A stretch of DNA of 64,000 bases from Clostridiales bacterium (GCA_012520645.1 JAAYNV010000043.1:62001-126000), one strand, 5' to 3'. Positions 9,774 to 18,714 are shown, counted from the first letter of the stretch. Numbers and translations are program-made. The notes: generated from the letters alone by a model not told the origin.

Positions 9774-9834
9774 GCTGCAAATAATGGTTTGAAAAGTAAG
9801 TTTTCTTTCCAGGTTTTACAGAATAGAGGAATTC

Positions 9835-9866
9835 AAAATCCGCATACTATAGATATGCGGATTTTG
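9835..9866 (+). terminator. Intrinsic terminator after ilvA
   Basis: AAAATCCGCATA (9835-9846) pairs perfectly with TATGCGGATTTT (9854-9865) over 12 bases with a seven-base loop. Being A-rich on one side and T-rich on the other, it could act in both directions. Confidence 0.85.
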
Positions 9867-9927
9867 TGTGTAAAATGGAAACGGATTCAAAGGAAAGAGG
9901 GAGTCAGAAAGGAGAAGGATTAGAAAA

Positions 9928-10797
9928 ATGAGCAGAAAGAATGTCTGGACAAAAAGAATTTTAAGAGTCGTTATTATTACGTTGGCTGCTATACTGTACG
10001 GTGCGGGAGTCAGTCTGTTTCTGGATCCGAATGACCTGGCACCCGGAGGTGTGACCGGTATTGCGGTCATTTTCAATCGTCTGACCGGAGTGGAAACCGG
10101 TACCCTGTACTTTCTTATCAACATTCCAATCGTGATGCTTGGAGTCTGGAAGTTTGGATGGAAATTTATTATTTCGACTGCATATGCCATCTGCATGACC
10201 TCCATGTTTACGAACCTGTTTGCTCCCTTTGGCGCGTTCACTACAGAACCGCTTTTAGCGGCACTGGCGGGCAGCGTTTTAATTGCAGTGGGAATTGGAA
10301 TGATTTTTAAGGCAGGCGCAACAACCGGAGGAACCGATATTATCATAAAGATACTCCGTATTCGTTATAAGCACATCAGAACCGGAGTTTTGTTTCTGAT
10401 CACCGACTTTATTATCGTCAGTATTTCCGGTTTGATTTTCCGCAATATTAATACGGCAATGTATGCAATGATCGCGGTGGTTGTGACTGGGAAGGTCATG
10501 GATATCGTGCTGTATGGACCGGATGAGACCAAGTTGATCTACGTGATCAGCAGTCAGCCGGAAGAGATTGCGGCAAGAATGCTGGAGGAGGTAGACAACG
10601 GAGTGACCTTTTTAAAGGGAGAGGGCGGTTATAGCCGGGAGGAAAAGAAGGTGATTATGTGTGTGGTCCGAAAACAACAGGCTCCAAGACTGGAGGAAAT
10701 TGTAAAGCAGGAGGATCCGTCAGCCTTTTTGATCATTACCAGTGCAACGGAGATTTACGGAGAAGGCTATAAAAATTTATTTGCAGATAAAATGTAA
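9928..10797 (+). CDS. YitT family membrane protein (DUF161/DUF2179)
   Basis: This is a 289-residue integral membrane protein of the YitT family. About five hydrophobic segments fill residues 10-190, with the family features LDPNDLAPGGVTGIA near residue 31 and GATTGGTDII near residue 130. A soluble C-terminal DUF2179 domain of about 80 residues carries GVTFLKGEGGYSREEKKV. The transported substrate is unknown for the family, and paralogues are common in Firmicutes. It stands alone between the ilvA terminator and the bioY promoter; a purine-rich GAAAGGAGAAGGA site precedes the ATG. Confidence 0.9.
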   Translation: MSRKNVWTKRILRVVIITLAAILYGAGVSLFLDPNDLAPGGVTGIAVIFNRLTGVETGTLYFLINIPIVMLGVWKFGWKFIISTAYAICMTSMFTNLFAPFGAFTTEPLLAALAGSVLIAVGIGMIFKAGATTGGTDIIIKILRIRYKHIRTGVLFLITDFIIVSISGLIFRNINTAMYAMIAVVVTGKVMDIVLYGPDETKLIYVISSQPEEIAARMLEEVDNGVTFLKGEGGYSREEKKVIMCVVRKQQAPRLEEIVKQEDPSAFLIITSATEIYGEGYKNLFADKM

Positions 10798-10821
10798 ATA
10801 TTAACCCTAAGTAAAATATGG

Positions 10822-10849
10822 TTGACAATGTGCTGGCTTATGATATAAT
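10822..10849 (+). promoter_or_regulatory. bioY promoter
   Basis: TTGACA (10822-10827) and TATAAT (10844-10849) are perfect hexamers with a 16-base spacer. The -10 element lies inside the first of two palindromes, so a bound regulator would block polymerase. Confidence 0.8.
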
Positions 10850-10867
10850 GTCGGCAGACATTATATC
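10842..10867. promoter_or_regulatory. Palindrome 1 over the bioY -10 element
   Basis: GATATAATGTC (10842-10852) is the exact reverse complement of GACATTATATC (10857-10867), with a GGCA spacer. It overlaps the -10 hexamer, an operator-like position. An alternative hairpin uses TCGGCAGA (10851-10858) with TCTGCCGA (10866-10873), mutually exclusive with the first pairing. It does not look like the usual BirA half-site pair. Confidence 0.65.
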
Positions 10868-10912
10868 TGCCGAATGGCATCCGCCGGAGGCGTCGTGTGC
10901 GAAGCACATGAT

Positions 10913-10932
10913 ATAATGTCGACAGACATTAT
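10913..10932. promoter_or_regulatory. Palindrome 2 before bioY
   Basis: ATAATGTC (10913-10920), GACA, GACATTAT (10925-10932) repeats the core of the first palindrome with a single base change in the spacer, 68 bases downstream. It ends 15 bases before the bioY ATG and also contains a TATAAT. Confidence 0.65.
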
Positions 10933-10947
10933 CAGGAGAGTGAGCAT

Positions 10948-11514
10948 ATGTATAAGACAAAAATATATCAAATGACGGCGATTGGACTGATGGCGGCTCT
11001 GACCTGTGTTTTTGGTCCGATGGCTTTGAATATTCCGATTTCACCGGTACCTATTTCGTTGACTAATCTGGTCATATTTTTCAGTGTATATATACTTGGA
11101 TGGAAAGCCGGATGTACCAGCTATCTGGTATATCTGTTTTTAGGTCTTGCCGGATTGCCGGTGTTTTCCGGTTATACGGGCGGTGCAGGAAAGCTGCTCG
11201 GACCGACCCGGGGATACCTGATCGGGTTTATCTTTATGGCAGCTGTCAGTGGATTGCTTTTTGAAAGATTTCATAAAAGGACGATGGACTTCTTTGGAAT
11301 GATTCTCGGTACGGCACTGGCATATCTGTTTGGTACGGCATGGCTGGCATGGCAGGCGCAGATGAAATTTGCCGAGGCAATGGTGGCAGGTGTCATACCA
11401 TTTATTCCGGGCGATCTGGTGAAGATCATTTTGATATTGATGATAGGACCTGAGGTACGCAGACGTTTGAACAAAGCGGGTATTTCGTTTTACAAAGAAA
11501 ACAATGGGAAATGA
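10948..11514 (+). CDS. bioY: Biotin transporter BioY
   Basis: BioY is the substrate-binding S component of the biotin energy-coupling factor transporter. The 188-residue protein has about six membrane segments and the family features MALNIPISPVPISLTNL, LGLAGLPVFSGYTGG and IPGDLVKIIL. No EcfA or EcfT genes are nearby, so it must use a shared module encoded elsewhere or work alone. No biotin synthesis genes are adjacent, which is consistent with, but does not prove, a scavenging lifestyle. The gene has its own promoter with a twin-palindrome control region and converges on the next gene with only two bases between them. Confidence 0.93.
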   Translation: MYKTKIYQMTAIGLMAALTCVFGPMALNIPISPVPISLTNLVIFFSVYILGWKAGCTSYLVYLFLGLAGLPVFSGYTGGAGKLLGPTRGYLIGFIFMAAVSGLLFERFHKRTMDFFGMILGTALAYLFGTAWLAWQAQMKFAEAMVAGVIPFIPGDLVKIILILMIGPEVRRRLNKAGISFYKENNGK

Positions 11515-11516
11515 GA

Positions 11517-13010
11517 TTATTTTTCCTGAGGGAGCGGTGTGAGCGAAAGGTTGGCAGGACCGCATAAAAGGGTACCATCGTAACGGAAACGGGAGCCATG
11601 ACAAGGACAGTCCCAGGTCTTTGCCTCTGCATTCCAACTCAGTTCACAGCCCATATGGGGACATCTGGGAAGAAAAGTATACAATTTGCCGTCTGCATTC
11701 CGGTAGGCGGCGGTTTTTTTGCCCTGATGAAGCACGATTCCTCCTTCATCAGTTTGCAGATCATCGGAAACTACTTTCGGTTTCTTTAAGCGGGATAAAA
11801 GCAGGGAACTTGTGAAAACGGAAATATGTTCCCATAGAAAATCAAAAGAAGCATGACGTAAAAATCTTCCCGGAAAAACGATCTGTTCCAGAGGATTTTT
11901 TTGTCCGGTGAACATGTCACGGAGCAGAGTGGCAGCCAGCATGGATCCAGTCATACCCCACTTGCCAAAGCCGTCTGCGATGCACCATTCGGGACGGCTT
12001 TTCGAAAAGATACCGATCATGGGAAGTCCGTCAAGTGTCACACAATCCTGAGCAGTCCAGGATTCCAGAATATGTCCATTCGGATAAAGCTCTTTTACAC
12101 GTTGTTTTAACAGTGCATAGGAGAATGCAGCACTTTTAGAGTCTCCAGTCCGGTAGGAGGGACCGCCGAGCAAAAGAAATTCGCCTGCCGGACGAAAGGA
12201 CAGACCATCCGGGTCCACGCCCAGACAGGGAGCTTCCGGAAGTTCGACATTTTGCAGAGCAAAAACAGGATTCTGTTTTTGAAACATTTTCAGTGCATAA
12301 AATCCGGGATATCTTAAAAATGGATAATGGCATGCAAAGATAACACGTCTGGCAGAAACGGTTCCATATTCTGTTCCAATCATATTTTTGAAACCGGCTG
12401 AGGATTGTTCCTTACTGCTTAGCAGCTTCACAGACAGGACACGGCTGTGTTCATATATGGTCAGTTCCCGGGATAAAGCATATAAAAATTGCAGAGGATG
12501 AAAGGCTGCCTGATGGTTAAAGCGTACTGCTCCGGTTACCGGAAAGGGAAGGGAGAGTTTGTCTGTATAGGCAGCATCGAAGCCCAGATATTCGGCATCG
12601 TTTGCCTCAGCCATCAGAAACAGCGTATTTTCACAGGTGGAATACAGATAGGTGGGACATTGTTCAAAACTACAGGAGATATTCTGACTGTGGATCAGTT
12701 CAGAGTAGTCTGTCACAGCCTGACGACAGGCTGCGGCATAGCATTTCGCGATTTTTCTTCCATGGGTCTGGATCAGGTTATGGTAGCATAGTCCGTGCTG
12801 GGAAGTGATTTTGGCGGTTGTCCCCATGGTCTGTCCGCTGCCGATGGAAGCCGCTTCCAGAACAACACAGTCGATGCCCTGCTCTTTTAAGAGATAAGCC
12901 GTCAGGACGCCGCAAAGACCACCACCGATGATGGCGGTATCCGTCTGGATTTCACCGTGAAGAGTAGGATAAGAGGGAGTATTCATATCTTTTTTCCAAA
13001 AAGTTGTCAT
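11517..13010 (-). CDS. FAD-dependent oxidoreductase with C-terminal Rieske domain
   Basis: The 497-residue protein resembles B. subtilis YhfW: an N-terminal DadA-like FAD domain joined to a Rieske [2Fe-2S] domain. The dinucleotide-binding motif TAIIGGGLCGVLTA lies near residues 25-38. Near the C-terminus, CPHMG (Cys450, His452) and CPCHGSRF (Cys468, His471) give the C-x-H ... C-x-x-H ligand set of Rieske clusters. The substrate is unknown. It is the only minus-strand gene in this part and diverges from the DUF4272 gene. A Rieske protein in an apparently strict anaerobe suggests electron transfer rather than oxygenation. Confidence 0.9.
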   Translation of the reverse strand: MTTFWKKDMNTPSYPTLHGEIQTDTAIIGGGLCGVLTAYLLKEQGIDCVVLEAASIGSGQTMGTTAKITSQHGLCYHNLIQTHGRKIAKCYAAACRQAVTDYSELIHSQNISCSFEQCPTYLYSTCENTLFLMAEANDAEYLGFDAAYTDKLSLPFPVTGAVRFNHQAAFHPLQFLYALSRELTIYEHSRVLSVKLLSSKEQSSAGFKNMIGTEYGTVSARRVIFACHYPFLRYPGFYALKMFQKQNPVFALQNVELPEAPCLGVDPDGLSFRPAGEFLLLGGPSYRTGDSKSAAFSYALLKQRVKELYPNGHILESWTAQDCVTLDGLPMIGIFSKSRPEWCIADGFGKWGMTGSMLAATLLRDMFTGQKNPLEQIVFPGRFLRHASFDFLWEHISVFTSSLLLSRLKKPKVVSDDLQTDEGGIVLHQGKKTAAYRNADGKLYTFLPRCPHMGCELSWNAEAKTWDCPCHGSRFRYDGTLLCGPANLSLTPLPQEK

Positions 13011-13026
13011 ATGGTTCAGCCTTTCA

Positions 13027-13054
13027 TTGATTTATTGCCGGAATTGGGTATAAA
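13027..13054 (+). promoter_or_regulatory. Candidate promoter for the DUF4272 gene
   Basis: TTGATT (13027-13032) and TATAAA (13049-13054) with a 16-base spacer lie in the divergent gap, 46 bases before the start chosen for the next gene. Confidence 0.5.
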
Positions 13055-13099
13055 ATAGTATGTACGTATTTGCGCGGTTTATGTAAGAGGAGAAAAAAT

Positions 13100-14341
13100 A
13101 TGTTTGGAAAAAAAGAACAGAAAAGAATGGAGAAGCAGGTATTTCTCTTTTGCATGGAGGGGACACTGGAAACAATTATGGAAATGCTTTGCAGACAGTT
13201 TGGAATCCGGAACGAGGGTTTGGGAAATACATTGAATCTTCACAATCAGGATATTGAAATGCAGATTATGGCGGTAACGGCCCAGATGGGTGACGAAGCC
13301 CGGAAATTTCTGGAGGAGCAGAAGCAGGGGGCATGGGCACATTTTTTGCAGGTACAGACAGCTGAAGGAAGAGAAACGGATAAAAAGATCAATGTACTGC
13401 ATCAGCTTCGAAAGACTGAAGGATTCTGCAGTGTAAAATATTCTTATGCGGATGAGGAAGAGGAAGAAAAGGAACGACAGATCATCGGAAGGCTGACCGG
13501 AGTTTTAGAAACATTGAAAGGGCTTCTGCTTCAAGTGGGTCAGGGTGAGGACTGTCTGTACAATGCAGAAGGAATACTTGTGCTTTCGGATCAGGGAAGA
13601 AGCCAGGTTGATACGTTTATCCCCTATATGAACCGTGCTCTGATCGAGGCACCAAAGGAAGGAATTTCAAAGGAACAGATGGAGCGCAGGGCAAAGAGCC
13701 GTGTGATTGTGGAACAGAAGGGCATCTATGTAACGGAGTGGTATCCGTATATTGAAAGATTATCCGATGCAAAGATCCGTACGGGAGAGGAAATTGCCGG
13801 ACGCATGATGGCTTTGCTTTCGGTTGCACTTTACTCGGAGTGTTTGCTTGACGAGGGAATGAGTACGGAGGAGGCAGGAGCGTTTGTGAAGGAAAAAGTT
13901 CTGGAGCCGTTTGGTGTCAATGCGTTTCTTTCTCCGGCTGAGAAAGCCTATCTGGACAATCCCAAACCGGAGGAAAAGGAAATGGCAGCATTTTCCTGGC
14001 AATATGAAAATCTGTATGTCATGGAGTGGGCACTTGGGTTAGTGGAAGAACTGGATTTTCCGGATCATATCTGTGATGTGCCTCTTGTGGTGCGTACGGT
14101 ACGACAGTTCGACAATATGAAGGAATTGTTGGAAGCGGCAAAGCCAAGGAGCGGAGCTGAACTTCTGGATGCCTGTGATCTGATTTTTTGTCTGGACTGG
14201 GCGTGTGTGGATGCCAGGATATATGGTCTTTCTGCACCGGCAGGAATGGATGGCGGTGTGGTCATGGAGAGACATAAATCACTAAACTGGCTGGTGGGCA
14301 GTGAGGGTGCCGACTGGGATGATGTGGAAACGAATACATGA
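13100..14341 (+). CDS. DUF4272 domain protein of unknown function
   Basis: This soluble protein of about 413 residues has no signal peptide. Its second half matches DUF4272 by pattern: RRAKSRVIVEQKGIYVTEWYP, then RTGEEIAGRMMALL, then FSWQYENLYVMEWALGLVEEL. The first half has no motif I recognise. The function of the family is unknown. I place the start at 13100 because AAGAGGAG lies just before it; an upstream in-frame ATG at 13070 has no such site. It is separated by 21 bases from the sugar-sensor locus and could be its first gene, although a functional link is not evident. Confidence 0.75.
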   Translation: MFGKKEQKRMEKQVFLFCMEGTLETIMEMLCRQFGIRNEGLGNTLNLHNQDIEMQIMAVTAQMGDEARKFLEEQKQGAWAHFLQVQTAEGRETDKKINVLHQLRKTEGFCSVKYSYADEEEEEKERQIIGRLTGVLETLKGLLLQVGQGEDCLYNAEGILVLSDQGRSQVDTFIPYMNRALIEAPKEGISKEQMERRAKSRVIVEQKGIYVTEWYPYIERLSDAKIRTGEEIAGRMMALLSVALYSECLLDEGMSTEEAGAFVKEKVLEPFGVNAFLSPAEKAYLDNPKPEEKEMAAFSWQYENLYVMEWALGLVEELDFPDHICDVPLVVRTVRQFDNMKELLEAAKPRSGAELLDACDLIFCLDWACVDARIYGLSAPAGMDGGVVMERHKSLNWLVGSEGADWDDVETNT

Positions 14342-14362
14342 GGAGGATGCCGGAGGTAGGCT

Positions 14363-15331
14363 ATGATTAAGAAAAAAAGTGTCATCATGATATTGTTCTT
14401 CGGAATTATGTTTCTGGTAATGGTGGCAGTTTCGAAAAAAATAACACAGAAGGTACAGAACGATGGAGAAAATCATACCCCCAGAAAGTTTGGCGCCAGC
14501 TATATGACGATGAACAATCAATATTTTGAGGCGTTGGATGACAGTATAGAGGAAGTTATTACATCCAATGGAGATGTTCTGATTACCAGAGATCCGGCAC
14601 AAAGTCAGGAGAAGCAGAATGAGCAGATTGAAGATATGATTGAACAGGGAGTGTGTGCCATCTTTTTAAGTCCGGTGGATTGGAAAGGGGTGACTCCTGC
14701 ACTGAAAAAGTGCAGGGAGGCGGGAATTCCGGTATTCAATGTGGACAGCTATGTGTACGATTCGGAGTATGTGGAGTTCAGCATATTATCAGATAATTAT
14801 GATGCAGGGGTCCAAATTGCCAAGGATATGATGAAGAAGAAAAAAGAGGCAAAAATACTGATTATTAATCATGAAAATATTAATTCTACAGCATTGCGGG
14901 TACAGGGATTTTTGGATACCATTGAAGGGCATGAAGAATATCAGGTAGTTGAGCATAAAAAGATAACGATGGAGTTAGAAATTGCCATGGAATTGACCAA
15001 CGAGGTGATTGATTCCGGAGTGGAATTTGATGTGGTATTTGGAGGGAATGACCCGACCGCCTTAGGGGCACTGGCAGCACTTCAGTATAAGCGGGTGGAA
15101 GATGAAATACTCATCTATGGCATTGACGGTTCACCGGATGGAAAGAACATGATTAAAAGAGGATTTTTGGAGGGAAGCACTGCACAGTTTCCGATTGAGA
15201 TAGGTAATCAGGCAGCGGAGAGTGCATACCGCTATCTGGAAGGGGAAGAAGTGGAGCAGAATATCATTGTTCCGGTTAAGCTGATTACGGCGGAGAATCT
15301 GATAGAGTATGACATAGCTGGCTGGCAGTAG
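14363..15331 (+). CDS. Membrane-anchored sugar-binding protein, likely sensory
   Basis: This 322-residue periplasmic-binding-protein-fold protein (Peripla_BP_4, ribose/galactose class) is tethered by a single N-terminal helix at residues 7-24 and has no lipobox cysteine. It is clearly homologous to the transporter's own binding protein at 18874: both have GGNDPTALGALAA, YG(I/V)DGSPD and a C-terminal GWQ. It sits directly before a histidine kinase and response regulator and is far from the permease. By analogy with XylFII-LytS three-component systems of Clostridium, I infer that it presents bound sugar to the kinase. The ligand is unknown. Confidence 0.85.
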   Translation: MIKKKSVIMILFFGIMFLVMVAVSKKITQKVQNDGENHTPRKFGASYMTMNNQYFEALDDSIEEVITSNGDVLITRDPAQSQEKQNEQIEDMIEQGVCAIFLSPVDWKGVTPALKKCREAGIPVFNVDSYVYDSEYVEFSILSDNYDAGVQIAKDMMKKKKEAKILIINHENINSTALRVQGFLDTIEGHEEYQVVEHKKITMELEIAMELTNEVIDSGVEFDVVFGGNDPTALGALAALQYKRVEDEILIYGIDGSPDGKNMIKRGFLEGSTAQFPIEIGNQAAESAYRYLEGEEVEQNIIVPVKLITAENLIEYDIAGWQ

Positions 15332-15369
15332 CTAAATGGAGCAGAATACAAAGAGAAAGAAGGGTACTT

Positions 15370-16692
15370 ATGAGAGATAAAAGGCTGCGGAATGTGCAGT
15401 ATATGATGTTATTTGTCAATATTGTAGCAGTGTTGTTTCCGGCATCTTTAATCTGTTTTACAACACAGAAAGTCTGCTCTTTTTTTCATGCCCGGAGTTT
15501 TATTGGAAAGTTGGATGCACTTCCGGTTCATCCAACCGTCATTCTGTTGGAATGTATTGCGCTTACCAGTTGTATTGTAGTTTCCTTTGTGCTTAGGGAA
15601 TTTGTCTTTACACAACGGAAATATTTCGTGTATCTATCGCTTTGTTTTGACTTTGTCATCAGCATCTATCTGATGGTTCTTTTGAATTTTAATTATAATG
15701 GAATCTTATTCTGGGTATTTGCCAACATCATTTATCATGTGCAGGATAGGGTAAAATTGATTTTTGTATTGCTTGCAATTTGTATTTATGTTGGAACCAA
15801 TCAAGAATTTCTGATGATTAATTACAGACTGTATTCGATGAATGACTATATAGACTATTATAATGCTTCCATACAAAAATATATGCTGGGTGGATATAAT
15901 GTACTTATTTCATTCAACATTATTATTTTTATCGTATTTTGTATTTACGTTATACAGAAACAGCAAAATATCATTGAACAGGTAAACTCACTTTATAAAC
16001 AGCTTAGTGAGAAAAATGGTGAGTTGGAAAATGCGAATGAAGAATTAAAACAGCTTGCAGACTTAAAAGAAAAAATGGGACAGACAAAGGAGCGAAACCG
16101 TCTCGCAAGAGAAATTCATGATACACTTGGTCATACACTGACCGGCATTTCAGCAGGAGTGGACGCCTGCCTGACTATGATTGACAGAGATCCGCAGGCA
16201 ACGAAAAAGCAGTTAGAACTTATTTCAAAGGTAACAAGAGATGGGATTGGAGAGGTCAGGTGTTCGGTGAATGAGCTGAGACCTGATGCACTGGAGCGGC
16301 TGAATCTGGAGGAGGCTGTCCGTAATATGATTGCCGATATGAAAGCCGTTTCCAAGGCAGAGGTGATCTTTGTATGTGAGCCGGCAAGGCTTCAGTGTGA
16401 TGAGGATGAAGAGAATACGATTTACCGTATTGTACAGGAAAGTTTAACGAATGCGCTTCGCCATGGAAAAGCAGATAAAATATGGGTGGATATTCGTAAA
16501 AGGGATTCTGTTGTACATCTTAGAATCCGAGACAACGGATGTGGCTGTAAAGAAATGAAGCGGGGATTTGGCACAACTCATATGCAGGAACGCATTCACA
16601 TGCTGCATGGTACAATTCGATTCAATGGTGAGAATGGTTTTGTGGTTGAGGCGGATATCCCGGTCAGATGGGGAAAGGAAGAGCAGGTATGA
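15370..16692 (+). CDS. NarL-type sensor histidine kinase
   Basis: This 440-residue kinase has about six membrane helices in residues 10-197 with only short external loops, a coiled-coil linker (200-240), a HisKA_3 dimerisation domain with phospho-acceptor His250 in REIHDTLGHTL, and a HATPase_c domain with ESLTNALRHG and RDNGCG. It has no large extracellular sensor domain of its own, consistent with relying on the anchored binding protein encoded just upstream. Its stop overlaps the start of the response regulator by four bases, so the two form a coupled pair. Confidence 0.93.
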   Translation: MRDKRLRNVQYMMLFVNIVAVLFPASLICFTTQKVCSFFHARSFIGKLDALPVHPTVILLECIALTSCIVVSFVLREFVFTQRKYFVYLSLCFDFVISIYLMVLLNFNYNGILFWVFANIIYHVQDRVKLIFVLLAICIYVGTNQEFLMINYRLYSMNDYIDYYNASIQKYMLGGYNVLISFNIIIFIVFCIYVIQKQQNIIEQVNSLYKQLSEKNGELENANEELKQLADLKEKMGQTKERNRLAREIHDTLGHTLTGISAGVDACLTMIDRDPQATKKQLELISKVTRDGIGEVRCSVNELRPDALERLNLEEAVRNMIADMKAVSKAEVIFVCEPARLQCDEDEENTIYRIVQESLTNALRHGKADKIWVDIRKRDSVVHLRIRDNGCGCKEMKRGFGTTHMQERIHMLHGTIRFNGENGFVVEADIPVRWGKEEQV

Positions 16693-17369
16693 TTAAAGTA
16701 TTGATTGCAGACGATCAGGAGCTGATCAGGCAGAGTCTGAAAATTGTTTTGGAGGGAAGAGAGAATCTTGAAGTGACAGGAACTGCGGAGAATGGGCAGG
16801 AAGTCATCCGGTGCGTCAGACAGACTCAGCCGGATATTATTTTAATGGATATCCGCATGCCTAAAATGGATGGAGTACAATGTACAAAAATAATAAAAGA
16901 GAATCATCCGGAAATTAAAATTATTATTCTGACGACTTTTGATGATGATGAATTTGTATATGACGCATTAAAATACGGTGCCAGTGGCTATTTGTTAAAA
17001 GGTGTATCCATGGATGATCTGGTAGAAGCGATTGAGACCGTATATAGCGGAAAGGCGATGATCAATCCGGATGTGGCGGTCAAGGTGGTCAGATTGTTTT
17101 CCCAGATGGCAAGGGGTGAGGGGGATTATAGCATTCAGGTGGATGATAAGGCAGTTTCAGAGCTGACAAAGGCCGAATGGAAGATTATTCGTGAAGTTGG
17201 AAAAGGGGCTTCAAACAAGGAAATTGCAGAAACTTTGTTTTTATCCGAGGGAACAGTACGGAATTATTTAAGTACAATATTGAACAAATTGCAGCTAAGA
17301 GACAGAACACAGCTGGCTATATGGGCTGTGCAGTCCCAGAACCGACCGTCAGCGGACGGCGTACTTTGA
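16689..17369 (+). CDS. NarL/FixJ-family response regulator
   Basis: The 226-residue regulator has a receiver domain with the acidic pair at DDQ (residues 8-9), phospho-acceptor Asp54 in LMDIRMP and the conserved lysine in LLKGVS. A LuxR-type DNA-binding domain follows from about 155 with GASNKEIAETLFLSEGTVRNYLS. The start at 16689 forms the ATGA overlap with the kinase stop and gives the usual N-terminus MIKVLIADDQ. It probably controls the sugar importer genes downstream; no binding site can be read with confidence. Confidence 0.94.
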   Translation: MIKVLIADDQELIRQSLKIVLEGRENLEVTGTAENGQEVIRCVRQTQPDIILMDIRMPKMDGVQCTKIIKENHPEIKIIILTTFDDDEFVYDALKYGASGYLLKGVSMDDLVEAIETVYSGKAMINPDVAVKVVRLFSQMARGEGDYSIQVDDKAVSELTKAEWKIIREVGKGASNKEIAETLFLSEGTVRNYLSTILNKLQLRDRTQLAIWAVQSQNRPSADGVL

Positions 17370-17385
17370 GACAAAGGGAGAACGT

Positions 17386-18714
17386 ATGAAGAGGACGAGA
17401 ATACATATTTCAAAGAAACGGTTATTTTTAACGCTGATTCTTGCAGGCTGTATGGGATGTATGGTAATGTACTGGAAGCAGAAAAGTGAGCCAGTGGTAT
17501 TGGAACTGGGAATTTTTGCAGGCAGTAACTGGGATGTGGCAAACGCGAACAGCTATGTTATTGTGGATAAAGTAATAGCGCGTTTTGAAGCAGAGCATCC
17601 TGGGGTCAAAGTGCATTATTACAGTGGGATACAGAAGGAAGACTATTCTGAGTGGTATGCCCAACAGGTCATGCAGGGAAAAACACCGGATGTGGCGATG
17701 ATATTAGCGGTTGATTTTGATAAGCTGGCAGCGCTTGGAATACTGGAAAATCTGGATGGTATGGAAGCGCAGGATAAAGAGTTTAGAAAGGCGGATTTTT
17801 ATCCGACAGCATTGCAGAGCGGAAAATATAATGGCAGTCAGTATGCGCTCCCCTATGAGACTGTGCCGACATTGATGTTTGTCAACAAATCTCTGCTCAA
17901 TCACGAAGGTTTTATGGTACCGGAATCGGACTGGACATGGGAGGAAATGTATGATATCTGCAGTAAGGTGACAAGGGATCTGGACGGAGACGGGGTGCTG
18001 GATCAGTTTGGAACATATAATTACGGCTGGCTGGAAGCCGCTTATTCCAATAATGTAAAGCTATTTGAAGAAGATGGAAGTATGGCGAATTTTACGGATC
18101 AGAATGTGACGGGTGCCGTAAAATTTGCAAAAAGACTTTCGGATTTAAATCAGGGACAGAAGGTGACACAGGATGAGTTTGATGCCGGTTGTGTGGCATT
18201 TATGCCCCTTTCTTTTGCAAATTACAGGACCTATAAGACATATCCATATAAAATCAAAAAATATACCACCTTCAAGTGGGATTGTATTGCACTTCCGTCA
18301 GGTGAAAATGGAGATAATTGTTCTCAGTTGGATACACTGCTTATGGGGATATCCAAACAGAGCAGACATAAGGAATTGTCATGGGAACTACTTAAGATGT
18401 TTACCTATGACGAAGAGGTACAGATGGATATATTCCGCTACTCACAGGGAGCTTCTGTTCTGCGGGCTGTGACAAATTCCAAAGAGGCGGAGGCAATTCT
18501 GGCGGAAGATATGGATGACAGAGAGCAGGTCATAAACAATACTCTGTTGGATATGGTGATTGAACAGGGGATTGTAGCTCCACATTTTAATGGATATAAT
18601 GAAACGATGGCATATGCGGAGGGTGAAGTAGATAAGATACTGAGCGAGGATAAGAATGTAGAGAGTACACTGAAGATTATACAGCGCAATGTAAATACAA
18701 TGCTAAAACAATAG
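17386..18714 (+). CDS. Orphan extracellular solute-binding lipoprotein, family 1
   Basis: This 442-residue lipoprotein has a hydrophobic signal and the lipobox LAG-Cys22. The mature part follows the family 1 (maltose/oligosaccharide) binding-protein pattern: FEAEHPGVKVHYY, GKTPDVAMI, YALPYETVPTLMFVNKSLL, DWTWEEM and DLDGDGVLDQFG. Such proteins normally pair with MalF/MalG-type permeases, and none is present in the window. It follows the response regulator after 16 bases, so it belongs to the sensory unit. It may be a second ligand sensor or serve a distant transporter. A strong terminator follows. Confidence 0.85.
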   Translation: MKRTRIHISKKRLFLTLILAGCMGCMVMYWKQKSEPVVLELGIFAGSNWDVANANSYVIVDKVIARFEAEHPGVKVHYYSGIQKEDYSEWYAQQVMQGKTPDVAMILAVDFDKLAALGILENLDGMEAQDKEFRKADFYPTALQSGKYNGSQYALPYETVPTLMFVNKSLLNHEGFMVPESDWTWEEMYDICSKVTRDLDGDGVLDQFGTYNYGWLEAAYSNNVKLFEEDGSMANFTDQNVTGAVKFAKRLSDLNQGQKVTQDEFDAGCVAFMPLSFANYRTYKTYPYKIKKYTTFKWDCIALPSGENGDNCSQLDTLLMGISKQSRHKELSWELLKMFTYDEEVQMDIFRYSQGASVLRAVTNSKEAEAILAEDMDDREQVINNTLLDMVIEQGIVAPHFNGYNETMAYAEGEVDKILSEDKNVESTLKIIQRNVNTMLKQ

